Assembly (NCBI RefSeq): GCF_032098525.1
Contig: NZ_CP134890.1
Span: 2,418,001 to 2,482,000 of the forward strand
DNA from: Flavobacterium sp. PMTSA4
Lineage (GTDB): Bacteria; Bacteroidota; Bacteroidia; Flavobacteriales; Flavobacteriaceae
Length of the DNA stretch: 64,000 bases
Direction of reading: 5' to 3'
The position numbers and the translations under genes were made by a program. Shown in pieces: positions 53,086 through 61,916 of the stretch; within the stretch, counting starts at the first letter, position 1, and each line of letters opens with the position of its first letter. The notes below the pieces were generated by a model. It was not told where the DNA came from and made no database searches. It was given only the letters and a program-made list of their open reading frames with translations.

Positions 53086-55557
53086 ATCAAGAATAAAACT
53101 TAGTTTTAATGCTAAATTGTCTTCAAATCTGCTAAGTTGATTTGGACCGTAACGATAAAATCCGGATAGTCCAAACCCTTTAAAAATTTTATTTAATTCA
53201 ATTCCCGATTCAAAAAAACCATTATCTAAAGTTTTGAATTCGATTCCAACATGCTTTTCTGGGTTTTCTAAATTTCCCCAAGCCATTCGGGTAACCATAA
53301 CTAATTCGGGTTTAACTTTTTTGAAAAGTTCAATACGTTTAAATCCATGTTTTAATTGTAAAAAAACATATTGATTCGAAAAGAACTCATTGAAAAACAT
53401 GGTTTCAAAACTGTTTTTTCCAGCAATAGTTACACGTTGAAGTAAGTTGTCTTTAGTTAAGTTATTTGGAGAAGTATTGTATAAATGAGTTATTGGCACA
53501 GCGCCAAAAGCATATCCAGATTGTACTAAAACAGCTGATTTTTGTCCATTTAAGTATTTTTTTTCAAAATCAATTCTCAAATCAATTTTTCCAAAATCAA
53601 AATCATTCTCAAAAAGATTTGGCAATGTCTTAGTAAACTGAAAAGTAAATTTAGGAAACCTTTTTTCAATTTCTAATCTACCATTTGGAGTTTGCATAAA
53701 ATCACTAAACGGATTCCATTGCAGCGAAACCATTGCGGTTGTAATATTAAAACCCTTAAAAGAAGTGCCGTTTTGTATAAAAGTATAATCAAATAAAGGT
53801 TTGATATTGCTATAGGATAATTGCCAAAGGCTTTCAGTTTTTGGAATTATTTTGGTTTCAATTTGTCCTCGCCAAGTTTTATAATTATAAAATGTACTAA
53901 TGTTGATTGGTCGAGGATCATATAGTTTAAAAACTCTTTTGTCAATAGCAAAAGTTGTACTTGCAATTTCTCGTAAATCATCGGTATAACCAAGGCTAAT
54001 CCAACTGTTTGAAATTTTTCCAACACGAGTTGAAATACCCAAACTGTATTTTATATTTTCATCTTTCAGGCCATAAGCTGTATAACCATCTAATTTGAAG
54101 GTTTTGAATAATTTTTCGTTAGTAACTCCGCCAAAACCAAATCGAAATCCTTCAAAATTATTATAACTAACAAGATATCTCAAATCAACATCTAAAATGG
54201 ATACTGGAACGTAACCGTTAAATATTTTTCGCCCAAAGCGAATTTTTCTGTCAAGTTTGCGTTCTTCTGCAATACTATCTAAAACTTTGTAGGTTTCAAT
54301 TCCTCTTTCATCAATTGCTATAGTTCTGTTTTCGTTCCAAAATTCTTCTGATTTTGATGTAGCAGATTCGTTAACACTAACTTTTACAAAACTTTTTTTA
54401 ATGTTTATCGGAGTATTAATTTCTATATTATTAATGTTAGTTTCGGATAGCAAATAAGTGAAATTTGTGCTTTTTTTGGTTTTGTTTTCATCGTCATCGG
54501 CTTCAAAAACAATTCTTCCACCAAGGAAAGATGTTCGTTCTTTGCTTTTTCCTTTACTTATTTTGAATGTTTTTTTTGATGGAAACCAAAGTTGGTATTC
54601 AGGCAAAAAAACAAAATCATGAATTCCAGTAATATCAATCACACCGCGAATTCTCATAACCGCTTTGGCAATAGCAAAATTTTGAGAATCTATATATAAT
54701 AAACCTTCAAGACCTTTTTTCTTTCTGTTATTTTTAAAATAAATTAGAAAAACTTCACGATTGTCAATATAGGTTGTATCATTTATAGTAAAACTATATT
54801 CAGAAAGCGAATTTGCAGAAATTGGACTTTTATAATTGGTTTCAAAAAGTTCATATTTATCGTCATAGATAGAAAAAGACTGTAGGTTAAAACCAAACAA
54901 CTCATAAATTGGTTCTTTGAAACCAGCCATTTTTGAACCGATAATTGTTTCTTTTAAAACAGGATTTGAAAATTGAAATTTTGAAACTTTCTCTGCTAAA
55001 AAAAGATGTTGCTTGTCTATTATTTTTTTGAATTTGAATTCGGTTGAGTCAATTTTTTTTAATTCTTTTCCAAATTCTTTTTCTACAAAAATGCTGTCAA
55101 TTTTTCCTTGAATAGAATCAGGATTGGTAGAAACTATTAATTTGTTGTAGGTGTTAAATTGAAAAGAGTTTAATTTTTTCTGAGGATTGTTTTCGTTCTT
55201 GGCAGCAATAACTTTTTTGATAATTGAATTTGCTAAATTTCGACTATTGATAGTAATCGTTTTAAGGCTATCTATTTTTGGTTCCAATAGAATACTATAA
55301 TATTTTTTTGAGGAAATTAAAATCTCTTTTGAAGAATAGCCAATGTATTGAATCGTTATTGAATTGATTTTTTTTGTTGTAGAAATTTCAAATTTTCCAT
55401 CAACATCAGAGGTAAAAGTTTCATTATTGTCTAACTTGATAGTAGCAAAAGGAAGCGCTTTTTTTGTCTTAAAATCTTTTACAATTCCACTAATTTGCTG
55501 TTGTGCTTGTATTGACAAACAGGAAAATAAAAGGAAAAGAAAGATGTTTTTCATCAA
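53074..55557 (-). CDS. DUF5686 outer-membrane protein with carboxypeptidase-regulatory-like domain
   Basis: 827 residues. A signal peptide (KNIFLFLLFSCLSIQAQ) precedes a CarboxypepD_reg-like beta-sandwich (QQISGIVKDFKTKKALPFATIKLDNNE in part, about 20-95), as in TonB-dependent receptors. The rest is the DUF5686 region, rich in beta strands and ending in LALKLSFILDLGF, a barrel-type C-terminus. No plug domain or TonB box is seen, so it is not an ordinary receptor. Function unknown. Single gene. Confidence 0.87.
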   Translation of the reverse strand: MMKNIFLFLLFSCLSIQAQQQISGIVKDFKTKKALPFATIKLDNNETFTSDVDGKFEISTTKKINSITIQYIGYSSKEILISSKKYYSILLEPKIDSLKTITINSRNLANSIIKKVIAAKNENNPQKKLNSFQFNTYNKLIVSTNPDSIQGKIDSIFVEKEFGKELKKIDSTEFKFKKIIDKQHLFLAEKVSKFQFSNPVLKETIIGSKMAGFKEPIYELFGFNLQSFSIYDDKYELFETNYKSPISANSLSEYSFTINDTTYIDNREVFLIYFKNNRKKKGLEGLLYIDSQNFAIAKAVMRIRGVIDITGIHDFVFLPEYQLWFPSKKTFKISKGKSKERTSFLGGRIVFEADDDENKTKKSTNFTYLLSETNINNIEINTPINIKKSFVKVSVNESATSKSEEFWNENRTIAIDERGIETYKVLDSIAEERKLDRKIRFGRKIFNGYVPVSILDVDLRYLVSYNNFEGFRFGFGGVTNEKLFKTFKLDGYTAYGLKDENIKYSLGISTRVGKISNSWISLGYTDDLREIASTTFAIDKRVFKLYDPRPINISTFYNYKTWRGQIETKIIPKTESLWQLSYSNIKPLFDYTFIQNGTSFKGFNITTAMVSLQWNPFSDFMQTPNGRLEIEKRFPKFTFQFTKTLPNLFENDFDFGKIDLRIDFEKKYLNGQKSAVLVQSGYAFGAVPITHLYNTSPNNLTKDNLLQRVTIAGKNSFETMFFNEFFSNQYVFLQLKHGFKRIELFKKVKPELVMVTRMAWGNLENPEKHVGIEFKTLDNGFFESGIELNKIFKGFGLSGFYRYGPNQLSRFEDNLALKLSFILDLGF

Positions 55558-55568
55558 AAAATTTTTTG

Positions 55569-55576
55569 CAAAAATA
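55569..55576 (-). promoter_or_regulatory. -7 box of the DUF5686 gene
   Basis: Minus-strand TATTTTTG fits TANNTTTG, 12 bases before the ATG. The closest TTG falls in the loop of the frr terminator. Confidence 0.4.
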
Positions 55577-55583
55577 GGAATAA

Positions 55584-55632
55584 AAAAATCCGTCTAGTTC
55601 AACTTAAGAAGTTTTTAACTAGACGGATTTTT
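55584..55632 (-). terminator. Terminator of frr
   Basis: A 16-bp perfect stem (55584-55599 with 55617-55632) with a 17-base loop, T-rich on the minus strand after the stem. It is 17 bases beyond the frr stop. Confidence 0.9.
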
Positions 55633-55649
55633 AAAGGTTTATTAAAAGA

Positions 55650-56210
55650 TTAAACTTTCATAATTTCAGCTTCTTTTATTGCTAAATGGTCATCAATTTT
55701 TTTGATATATGAATCGGTTAATTTCTGAACATCGTCTTCAGCTGTTTTACAGATATCTTCAGAAGTTCCTTCTTTTTCAAGTTTTTTAATTTCTGTATTG
55801 GCATCTTTTCTTGAATTTCTGATACCAATTTTTGCATCTTCTGCTTCAGCTTTTGCTTGTTTAACTAAATCGCGACGTCTTTCTTCAGTTAATGGCGGAA
55901 CGCTAATTATAATATTATCGCCATTATTCATAGGATTAAAACCAAGATTGGCAATCATAATTGCTTTTTCAATAGGTTGTAACATTGCTTTTTCCCATGG
56001 AGTAACTGTTATCGTTCTTGCATCTGGCGTATTGATATTGGCAACTTGAGAAAGTGGAGTTTGAGAACCATAATAATCTACAAAAACACCACCAAGCATT
56101 TGTGGAGTTGCTTTTCCTGCACGAATATTTAAAAATTCTTTTTCTAAATGCGCAATAGTTCCATTCATGGCTTCTGCTGTGCTGTCTAAAATAAATTCAA
56201 TTTCTTCCAT
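55650..56210 (-). CDS. frr: Ribosome recycling factor
   Basis: 186 residues, the family length. Splits post-termination ribosomes with EF-G. Signature: LNIRAGKATPQMLGGVFVDYYGS and ISVPPLTEERRRDLVKQAKAEAEDAKIGIRN (in part), then the long three-helix bundle. Follows pyrH by 72 bases, the usual pyrH-frr pairing, and ends at a strong terminator. Confidence 0.97.
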   Translation of the reverse strand: MEEIEFILDSTAEAMNGTIAHLEKEFLNIRAGKATPQMLGGVFVDYYGSQTPLSQVANINTPDARTITVTPWEKAMLQPIEKAIMIANLGFNPMNNGDNIIISVPPLTEERRRDLVKQAKAEAEDAKIGIRNSRKDANTEIKKLEKEGTSEDICKTAEDDVQKLTDSYIKKIDDHLAIKEAEIMKV

Positions 56211-56282
56211 TTTTTATAAAGTTTTTAGTTGCAGACTTGGTGTAAAGTTTAAAATTTTTAAAATTTCCACAAAGACTCTAAA

Positions 56283-56990
56283 CTATATTTTAACAGTTGT
56301 TCCAATATTTTCTCCTTTGCAAATCTTTGATAGATTTCCTGATTTGTTCATATCAAAAACTACAATAGGCAGTGCATTTTCTTGACTTAAAGTAAACGCT
56401 GTTGAATCCATTACATTTAAACCTTTTTTGATAACATCATCAAAAGTTATTTCTTCAAATTTCACAGCATTTGGATTTTTTTCTGGATCAGCATCATAAA
56501 TTCCATCTACACGTGTTCCTTTTAAAATTACATCAGCATGAACTTCAATTCCACGCAAAACAGCTGCTGTATCTGTCGTAAAATAAGGGTTTCCAGTTCC
56601 TGCTCCAAAAATTACAATTCTTCCTTTTTCAAGATGACGAACTGCTCTACGTTTAATGTAAGGTTCAGCTATGGCTTCAATTTTTAAGGCAGTTTGTAAA
56701 CGAGTCAACATTCCTTTGTCTTCAAGCGCACCTTGCAAAGCCATTCCATTTATAACGGTAGCAAGCATTCCCATATAATCACCTTGAACTCTATCCATTC
56801 CATTGCTAGCACCAGCAACACCTCTAAAAATATTTCCTCCACCAATAACAATCGCAATTTCTACTCCTTGGCTATGAATTTCTTTAATTTCATCAGCATA
56901 TTCGGCTAATCGTTTTGGGTCAATTCCGTATTGTCTTTCACCCATTAAAGCTTCACCACTTAGTTTTAGTAGAATTCTTTTGTATTTCAT
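56283..56990 (-). CDS. pyrH: Uridylate kinase
   Basis: 235 residues from the ATG at 56990 (MKYKRILLKLSGEALMG). An upstream in-frame ATG at 57020 is rejected because the -7 box TATATTTG (57018-57025) overlaps it. Phosphorylates UMP to UDP. Motifs: the KLSGEAL phosphate loop, IVIGGGNIFRG for the substrate and FGAGTGNPYFTTDTAA in the amino-acid-kinase core. Paired with frr. Confidence 0.96.
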   Translation of the reverse strand: MKYKRILLKLSGEALMGERQYGIDPKRLAEYADEIKEIHSQGVEIAIVIGGGNIFRGVAGASNGMDRVQGDYMGMLATVINGMALQGALEDKGMLTRLQTALKIEAIAEPYIKRRAVRHLEKGRIVIFGAGTGNPYFTTDTAAVLRGIEVHADVILKGTRVDGIYDADPEKNPNAVKFEEITFDDVIKKGLNVMDSTAFTLSQENALPIVVFDMNKSGNLSKICKGENIGTTVKI

Positions 56991-57017
56991 TTTTCTTAGA
57001 AGTTGTATTTTGTTGTG

Positions 57018-57025
57018 CAAATATA
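57018..57025 (-). promoter_or_regulatory. -7 box of pyrH-frr
   Basis: Minus-strand TATATTTG, exact consensus, 28 bases before the pyrH ATG. Confidence 0.55.
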
Positions 57026-57057
57026 GTTATTAAATAATTTTATGAAATAAATTTATT

Positions 57058-57837
57058 TTACTCATTTAATTCTTCAAATGTTTTTTTGGCGGCGTTATAA
57101 CCAATTTCGAAAATCGTATTCATTTTGGTTTTACTAGTTTCAAATGTACTAAAATGGCTTAATTCATGTGGTTCGATGATGCAGTCGCAAAATTTAAATT
57201 TTGGAATGTTAGAGTTTGCATAAAATAAATCGAAAGCTCTAGAAGTGACAGACTTTATTGATTTTAAATTATCGTGAGTTATTTTTTCTAAAGGACTAAC
57301 ATAAATACCAATATTGAAATCACATTTTTCAGATAACAAATCAGATGGAAAGTGGTTTAAAACACCACCATCACAATAAATAGAATCTTCAATCACATAA
57401 GGCGAAATCATGCCAGGAAATGCAGATGATGCTAAAAGCGCATCAGTAATTTTTGTTTCTTTTGAAAATATTTTTAATTCACCTTTAACCATATCAGTTG
57501 CCGTGATAAATATTGGGATTTTTAAATCATTTAAAGTTGCATCTTTAAAGATATCATCAAAATATTTTTTAAACGAACTTGAATCGATAATTCCGGGTTT
57601 TCTTAGTGTTAAATGCTTCCAATGAAAAAAATAAATTGATTTAAAAAATTCTAAAATTTCTTCAGGTGATTTTCCCCAAGAATACAATGCTCCAATGATT
57701 GCACCAGCACTTGTTCCTGCAATAAAGTTGGGTTTGATGTTTTGTTCTTCAAGAAATTTAATTGCACCAGCTTGAGCTAAACCTTTTGAACCACCGCCAG
57801 ATAATGCAAAACCAATAGTTTTTTTGGAAAAATCCAT
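57058..57837 (-). CDS. Patatin-like phospholipase
   Basis: 259 residues. The oxyanion loop GGGSKG (residues 14-19), the nucleophile S43 in GTSAG and the aspartate D156 in CDGGVLNHFP make a complete Ser-Asp dyad. No signal peptide, so cytosolic or membrane-associated. Related to the RssA/YchK group. Cleaves acyl chains from lipids. Divergent from the next gene. Confidence 0.92.
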   Translation of the reverse strand: MDFSKKTIGFALSGGGSKGLAQAGAIKFLEEQNIKPNFIAGTSAGAIIGALYSWGKSPEEILEFFKSIYFFHWKHLTLRKPGIIDSSSFKKYFDDIFKDATLNDLKIPIFITATDMVKGELKIFSKETKITDALLASSAFPGMISPYVIEDSIYCDGGVLNHFPSDLLSEKCDFNIGIYVSPLEKITHDNLKSIKSVTSRAFDLFYANSNIPKFKFCDCIIEPHELSHFSTFETSKTKMNTIFEIGYNAAKKTFEELNE

Positions 57838-57889
57838 GTGTATAAGTTGAATTGTAATATTTGTTACAAATTAGGCTTAAAAATAACAT

Positions 57890-57897
57890 TAAATTTG
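57890..57897 (+). promoter_or_regulatory. -7 box of the thioredoxin-like gene
   Basis: TAAATTTG fits TANNTTTG, 20 bases before the ATG. Confidence 0.5.
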
Positions 57898-57916
57898 CAA
57901 TCTAAAATAGAAATAA

Positions 57917-58507
57917 ATGAATCCAATTATAGAAAAAGCCTTAGAGAAAAGTTTTACTTATAAAGAATATAGAAATTACATTACTCAACTTTTTAAATCA
58001 AACAAGGTTACCGGAAACGAGCAATCAGAAGATTTATTGCACTATACTGAGTTAAATGAAGCTCGAATGAATCGATTAGAAAAAACAATAAATGTTACTG
58101 ATGAAAATAAGTTAAAATTAGAAAAACTTGAGAAAGATTATTTGTGGTTGGTAATTTCTGAAGGTTGGTGTGGCGATTCTGCTCAAATAATTCCAGTTAT
58201 CTACAAAATGGCTGAAGTTTCAGATAAAGTTGAATTGAAAATTGTGTTTCGTGATGAAAATGATGATTTAATGAATCTTTTTTTAACTAATGGTTCAAGA
58301 TCAATACCAAAATTGATTATTATTGACAAAACTTCAAATGAAGTTGTTGGTGAATTTGGACCAAGACCAAACGATGCAAAACAACTGATTTTAGATTATA
58401 AAGTAGTAAATGGAATTGTTGACGAAACCGCAAAAATTGAACTACATAAATGGTATACTCAAGATAAAGGAATCTCAACTCAAAAGGAAATAATGAATGT
58501 AATATGA
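57917..58507 (+). CDS. Thioredoxin-fold protein with a monothiol CGDS site
   Basis: 196 residues, no signal peptide, so cytosolic. The thioredoxin part is the C-terminal half: the strand WLVISEGWCGDS puts C85 at the first redox position and S88 at the second, followed by a cis-proline block (NGSRSIPKLIIID). It cannot form the usual intramolecular disulfide. The N-terminal 70 residues are helical and unlike thioredoxin. It may act on mixed disulfides or as a reductant of a partner. Single gene. Confidence 0.85.
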   Translation: MNPIIEKALEKSFTYKEYRNYITQLFKSNKVTGNEQSEDLLHYTELNEARMNRLEKTINVTDENKLKLEKLEKDYLWLVISEGWCGDSAQIIPVIYKMAEVSDKVELKIVFRDENDDLMNLFLTNGSRSIPKLIIIDKTSNEVVGEFGPRPNDAKQLILDYKVVNGIVDETAKIELHKWYTQDKGISTQKEIMNVI

Positions 58508-58508
58508 A

Positions 58509-59069
58509 TTAAAACATAATGTAGTTCAGCCCTACACTAAAACTGCCAATTCTTTCAGGGGTAATTTTAGAAAAACCATACTGGCATAATTCAATATAAA
58601 TTCCAAATCCATTTTCTTCGTCTTCAATTCCTAGACTTATTTTTTTAAAGGTGCCAGATAGTTTGTCACCACTGATTGATAAAGCTCTGCCATATCCTGC
58701 TTCGCTGGTAATTCGGATGTCTTCAGTAATTCTTGGGCTCAGTCTTAATGAACCAAAAAGTGGAGCAACAACTAGACATCTGTTAGCTTTCCAGTCAATA
58801 CCTATGTTCATTCCAATTCCAATCCATTTGTCATAATGAGAACCAATACATGCTCTTAAACTTATTCCATCTAATAAAAACCATGGTTCCTCTTCGCCAG
58901 TATATTCGTTTATTTCACCAGCGTATTGATTTACTCTTAATGGAGATGAAAGCTCAAATTTGCTATAAAAAGATTTTGAATCGTGATAGTGCTTTTTTTG
59001 TTTTTCCTCTTCTTGTGAAAAACCAATTTGCCAAAGCAAAATGAATAATATTAAAAACTTAAATTTCAT
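58509..59069 (-). CDS. Secreted protein, probable small outer-membrane barrel
   Basis: 186 residues with a signal peptide (MKFKFLILFILLWQIGFSQ) followed by a charged stretch and beta strands (LRACIGSHYDKWIGIGMNIGIDW in part, LVVAPLFGSLRLSPR, IRITSEAGYGRAL, FGIYIELCQYGF). The ending FSVGLNYIMF fits a barrel C-terminal strand. It follows truB by an 11-base overlap, so it is coexpressed. No function can be assigned. Confidence 0.7.
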   Translation of the reverse strand: MKFKFLILFILLWQIGFSQEEEKQKKHYHDSKSFYSKFELSSPLRVNQYAGEINEYTGEEEPWFLLDGISLRACIGSHYDKWIGIGMNIGIDWKANRCLVVAPLFGSLRLSPRITEDIRITSEAGYGRALSISGDKLSGTFKKISLGIEDEENGFGIYIELCQYGFSKITPERIGSFSVGLNYIMF

Positions 59070-59763
59070 TTGAAATTAAATTTTGTTCAAATTCCTTGGG
59101 AGTTAACCCATTTTCAACCGAATAATCACCAATTTTAGTTCTTCGTAATACAGAAAGATAAGCGCCAGAATGTAGCGCTTTTCCAAAATCATAAGCCAAT
59201 GAACGAATGTAAGTTCCTTTACTGCATTTTACTCTGAAATCAATTTCAGGCAATTCAATTCTGGTAATTTCAAATTCGTAAATCGTGGTTTTTCGTGATG
59301 GAATTTCAATGGTTTCTCCTGCACGAGCATGTTCGTATAAGCGAACGCCATCTTTTTTTATGGCTGAAAAAATAGGTGGTTTTTGATTTATTTCACCTAA
59401 AAATTTTTCGGTAGTTTTTTGAATTAATTCTGCTGTAATATGCTCAATGGGGAATTTTTGGTCTATTTCAGTTTCTAAATCATAACTAGGCGTTGTTGCT
59501 CCAACAGTTATCGTTCCAGTATATTCTTTGGCTTGACCTTGAATTTCATTAATTTTTTTGGTGAATTTTCCCGTGCAAACAATTAATAAACCAGTTGCCA
59601 ATGGATCCAAAGTACCAGCATGCCCAATTTTGAATTTTTTCGGCAGATTATACTTTCGTTTCAAAAGATATTTCAACTTGTTTACCGCTTGAAACGACGA
59701 CCAAGTCAATGGCTTATCGATTAAAAGAATTTGACCTTTTTGAAAATCTTCAGAAGTTAACAA
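59059..59763 (-). CDS. truB: tRNA pseudouridine-55 synthase
   Basis: 234 residues. Makes the pseudouridine of the T loop of tRNAs. The catalytic aspartate is D53 in GHAGTLDPLATGLL. Other blocks: DKPLTWSSF at the start and KCSKGTYIRSLAYDFG. Shorter C-terminus than in E. coli, without a full PUA domain. It starts 6 bases after uppP. Confidence 0.96.
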   Translation of the reverse strand: MLTSEDFQKGQILLIDKPLTWSSFQAVNKLKYLLKRKYNLPKKFKIGHAGTLDPLATGLLIVCTGKFTKKINEIQGQAKEYTGTITVGATTPSYDLETEIDQKFPIEHITAELIQKTTEKFLGEINQKPPIFSAIKKDGVRLYEHARAGETIEIPSRKTTIYEFEITRIELPEIDFRVKCSKGTYIRSLAYDFGKALHSGAYLSVLRRTKIGDYSVENGLTPKEFEQNLISNEI

Positions 59764-59769
59764 AATTGA

Positions 59770-60579
59770 TTATTTTATAAAAGAAAAGTAAATTAAGAGT
59801 AACGAGCCAGCAATTATTCTGTAATAACCCCAAGGTTTGAAACCATATTTTTTTATGATTCCAATAAAAAATTTAATAGCAATAACCGCAACAACAAAAG
59901 CTATAATATTGCCTAAAAGGAATAGTTTTAAATTATCGTTAGATTGTGTTAAAAGTTCATAACCTTTTAATTGTGAAACTTCATAAGTTTTTAAAAACAA
60001 AGAATACACTGTTACGGCAAGCATGGTTGGTACAGCTAAGAAAAAAGAAAATTCAGCAGCGGTTTCTCTTGTTAAACCTTGTTGCATTCCGCCAATAATT
60101 GATGCTGCACTTCGGCTTGTTCCTGGCATCATGGCTAAACATTGCCAAAAACCAATTTTTACTGCTTTTTTTATGGTAATATCTTCTTCATTAGCAACTG
60201 TTGGCGAATGAAATCTTCCATCAATGAATAATAAAATTATACCTCCAATTATCAATACAATTGCAATTGGGATTGGATTTCCTAGAACAGCATCTATTTT
60301 ATCGTCAAATAATTTACCTAAAATTAAGGCAGGAACTACTGCGAAAGCCAGTTTTATGTAAAAATTAAATTTAGTAAAATCAAAAAACTTTCTCCAGTAC
60401 AAAACAACTACTGCGAGAATGGCTCCAAACTGAATGGCTACTTGAAATAATTTTACAAAATCATCTTCTTGAATTCCAAAATAGGAACTTGTAAAAATCA
60501 TATGAGCTGTTGAAGAAACAGGCAAGTACTCTGTTAAACCTTCAATAATTGCAATGATAATAGCTTGTAAAACATCCAT
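59770..60579 (-). CDS. uppP: Undecaprenyl-diphosphatase (BacA/UppP)
   Basis: 269 residues, about eight membrane helices. Recycles the lipid carrier of peptidoglycan by removing a phosphate. Motifs: GLTEYLPVSSTAHMI in the N-terminal part (Glu/Ser of the active site) and MMPGTSRSAASIIGG (PGxSRS). The ATG shares one base with the DUF3098 stop, so translation is coupled. Confidence 0.96.
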   Translation of the reverse strand: MDVLQAIIIAIIEGLTEYLPVSSTAHMIFTSSYFGIQEDDFVKLFQVAIQFGAILAVVVLYWRKFFDFTKFNFYIKLAFAVVPALILGKLFDDKIDAVLGNPIPIAIVLIIGGIILLFIDGRFHSPTVANEEDITIKKAVKIGFWQCLAMMPGTSRSAASIIGGMQQGLTRETAAEFSFFLAVPTMLAVTVYSLFLKTYEVSQLKGYELLTQSNDNLKLFLLGNIIAFVVAVIAIKFFIGIIKKYGFKPWGYYRIIAGSLLLIYFSFIK

Positions 60580-60821
60580 TATTTCTTGTTAGGATTTTTA
60601 AAAATAGCGTAAATCGTGATTCCAAAACCAATTAAAACTAAAGTTGGCGCTAAACGAATTCTTCTAAAACTGAAAATATCTTCTTTCCAAACGTTTGGAT
60701 TATCGCTTCCGCCGCCAGACATTAATATAAAACCAAGCATGATTACTCCAATTCCAGCTAATAGAATTTTATAATTTAGTTTTTCGAAAAGAAAGTCAGG
60801 TTTGTGTTCGCTATTTTTCAT
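60579..60821 (-). CDS. DUF3098 family small membrane protein
   Basis: 80 residues with two membrane helices (ILLAGIGVIMLGFILMSGG and LAPTLVLIGFGITIYAIF) and a short loop. Recognised as DUF3098 from size, topology and its place between ftsX and uppP. Function unknown; conserved linkage to division and cell-wall genes suggests a helper in the envelope. Overlaps uppP by one base. Confidence 0.8.
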   Translation of the reverse strand: MKNSEHKPDFLFEKLNYKILLAGIGVIMLGFILMSGGGSDNPNVWKEDIFSFRRIRLAPTLVLIGFGITIYAIFKNPNKK

Positions 60822-60860
60822 AGTATTTTGAATTATTTCAACAAAAGATTGCTGAAATTA

Positions 60861-61736
60861 TTAATATAAATCATCGGTTCTTAAATTCAAAAATCGCTGT
60901 GTTGCAAAGAAAGTACTTATCCAAGGTATTAGTGCACCAAGTACAAATACACCAGCTAAAACTAAAGCAGTTTCTACTTTATCTCTAAGAATATTTAGAT
61001 TAGGGAAATTGATTTCGATGTAAGCTAAAACGCCAATTAATGCAATAACAGCAATGAAAGCTCCAATTAATCCTAGCATCATACTTCTTCTGATGAATGG
61101 CTTTCTGATAAATGCTTTTGTTGCGCCAACCAACTGCATAGTTTTTATAATAAATCGATTAGAATAAATCGATAATCGCATCGAACTGTTGATTAATAAA
61201 ACCGAAACAAAAGCAAAAATTCCACTGATGATTAAAATCCACATACTGATTTTTTTCACGTTGTCGTTTACCAATGTTACCAATTGTTTATCGTAAACAA
61301 TATCTGAAATCATTTCATTTTTTCGCAAACGGGTTTCAATTTTCTGAAAACTTGCATTGGTTACAAAATCAGCTTTTAAGTGAATATCAAAAGAATTTTG
61401 AAGCGGATTCACTCCTAAAAACTCCATAAAATCTTCGCCTATAACTTTTTTGTGTTGTTCCGCAGCTTCTTCTTTGGTTACGTATTTGAAATCTTTTGCA
61501 AAAGCAGCAGTTCTTAATTCATCATCAAAAGCTTTAATAATAGAATCATTAGCTTCATTTTTAAAGAAAACAGTCATTACAATATCCTCTTTAAAATTAT
61601 CAGAAATACGTTTTGAGTTAATAACAAACAATCCCAAAATTCCTAAAAGAAAAAGCACTAAAAAAACACTCAATACCACTGAAAAATAAGAAGTGATTAC
61701 TCTGCGCTTTTGAAACTTTTCAAATGATGAAGCCAT
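60861..61736 (-). CDS. ftsX: Cell-division permease FtsX
   Basis: 291 residues from the ATG at 61736 (MASSFEKFQKRRVITSYFSVV). A longer in-frame ATG at 61859 would overlap the leuS promoter region and adds an unrelated stretch. Four membrane helices: one near residue 20-42, three in the last 130 residues, with an extracellular domain between (about 50-160) that in other bacteria activates wall hydrolases. FtsE, its ATPase partner, is not in the window. Start of the ftsX-DUF3098-uppP-truB run. Confidence 0.93.
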   Translation of the reverse strand: MASSFEKFQKRRVITSYFSVVLSVFLVLFLLGILGLFVINSKRISDNFKEDIVMTVFFKNEANDSIIKAFDDELRTAAFAKDFKYVTKEEAAEQHKKVIGEDFMEFLGVNPLQNSFDIHLKADFVTNASFQKIETRLRKNEMISDIVYDKQLVTLVNDNVKKISMWILIISGIFAFVSVLLINSSMRLSIYSNRFIIKTMQLVGATKAFIRKPFIRRSMMLGLIGAFIAVIALIGVLAYIEINFPNLNILRDKVETALVLAGVFVLGALIPWISTFFATQRFLNLRTDDLY

Positions 61737-61824
61737 AAATACTGATTTGATGCTGTAAAAATAATAAAGAAAATTGTTTTTATCCTTTATAACCCACAAA
61801 GTTTTAACTTTATTATAATAAATG

Positions 61825-61832
61825 TAAATTTG
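61825..61832 (+). promoter_or_regulatory. -7 box of leuS
   Basis: TAAATTTG fits TANNTTTG, 84 bases before the leuS ATG, implying a leader of about 78 bases that contains the array at 61845-61911. Confidence 0.4.
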
Positions 61833-61844
61833 CGCCTGATTTTT

Positions 61845-61911
61845 AGTTTCAGGTTTCAAGTTTGTGTCATCACTAAAACTTTAAACTCTTAAACTCATAA
61901 ACTTTTAAACT
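61845..61911. repeat. Phased AGTTT/AAACT array in the leuS leader
   Basis: Left arm: AGTTT at 61845, GGTTT at 61852 and AGTTT at 61859 (spacing 7). Right arm: AAACT at 61876, 61883, 61891, 61899 and 61907 (spacing 7 then 8). The arms are complementary, so the leader RNA could fold with several pairing registers. A small hairpin CCTGA/TCAGG (61835-61853) overlaps the left arm. Confidence 0.5.
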
Positions 61912-61916
61912 CGCTA

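Noticed and set aside
56220..56284. Third copy of the phased AGTTT/AAACT array between pyrH and frr
   Set aside because: Only two or three units match, the spacing is irregular and the arms pair poorly, so it is mentioned only as a weak candidate.
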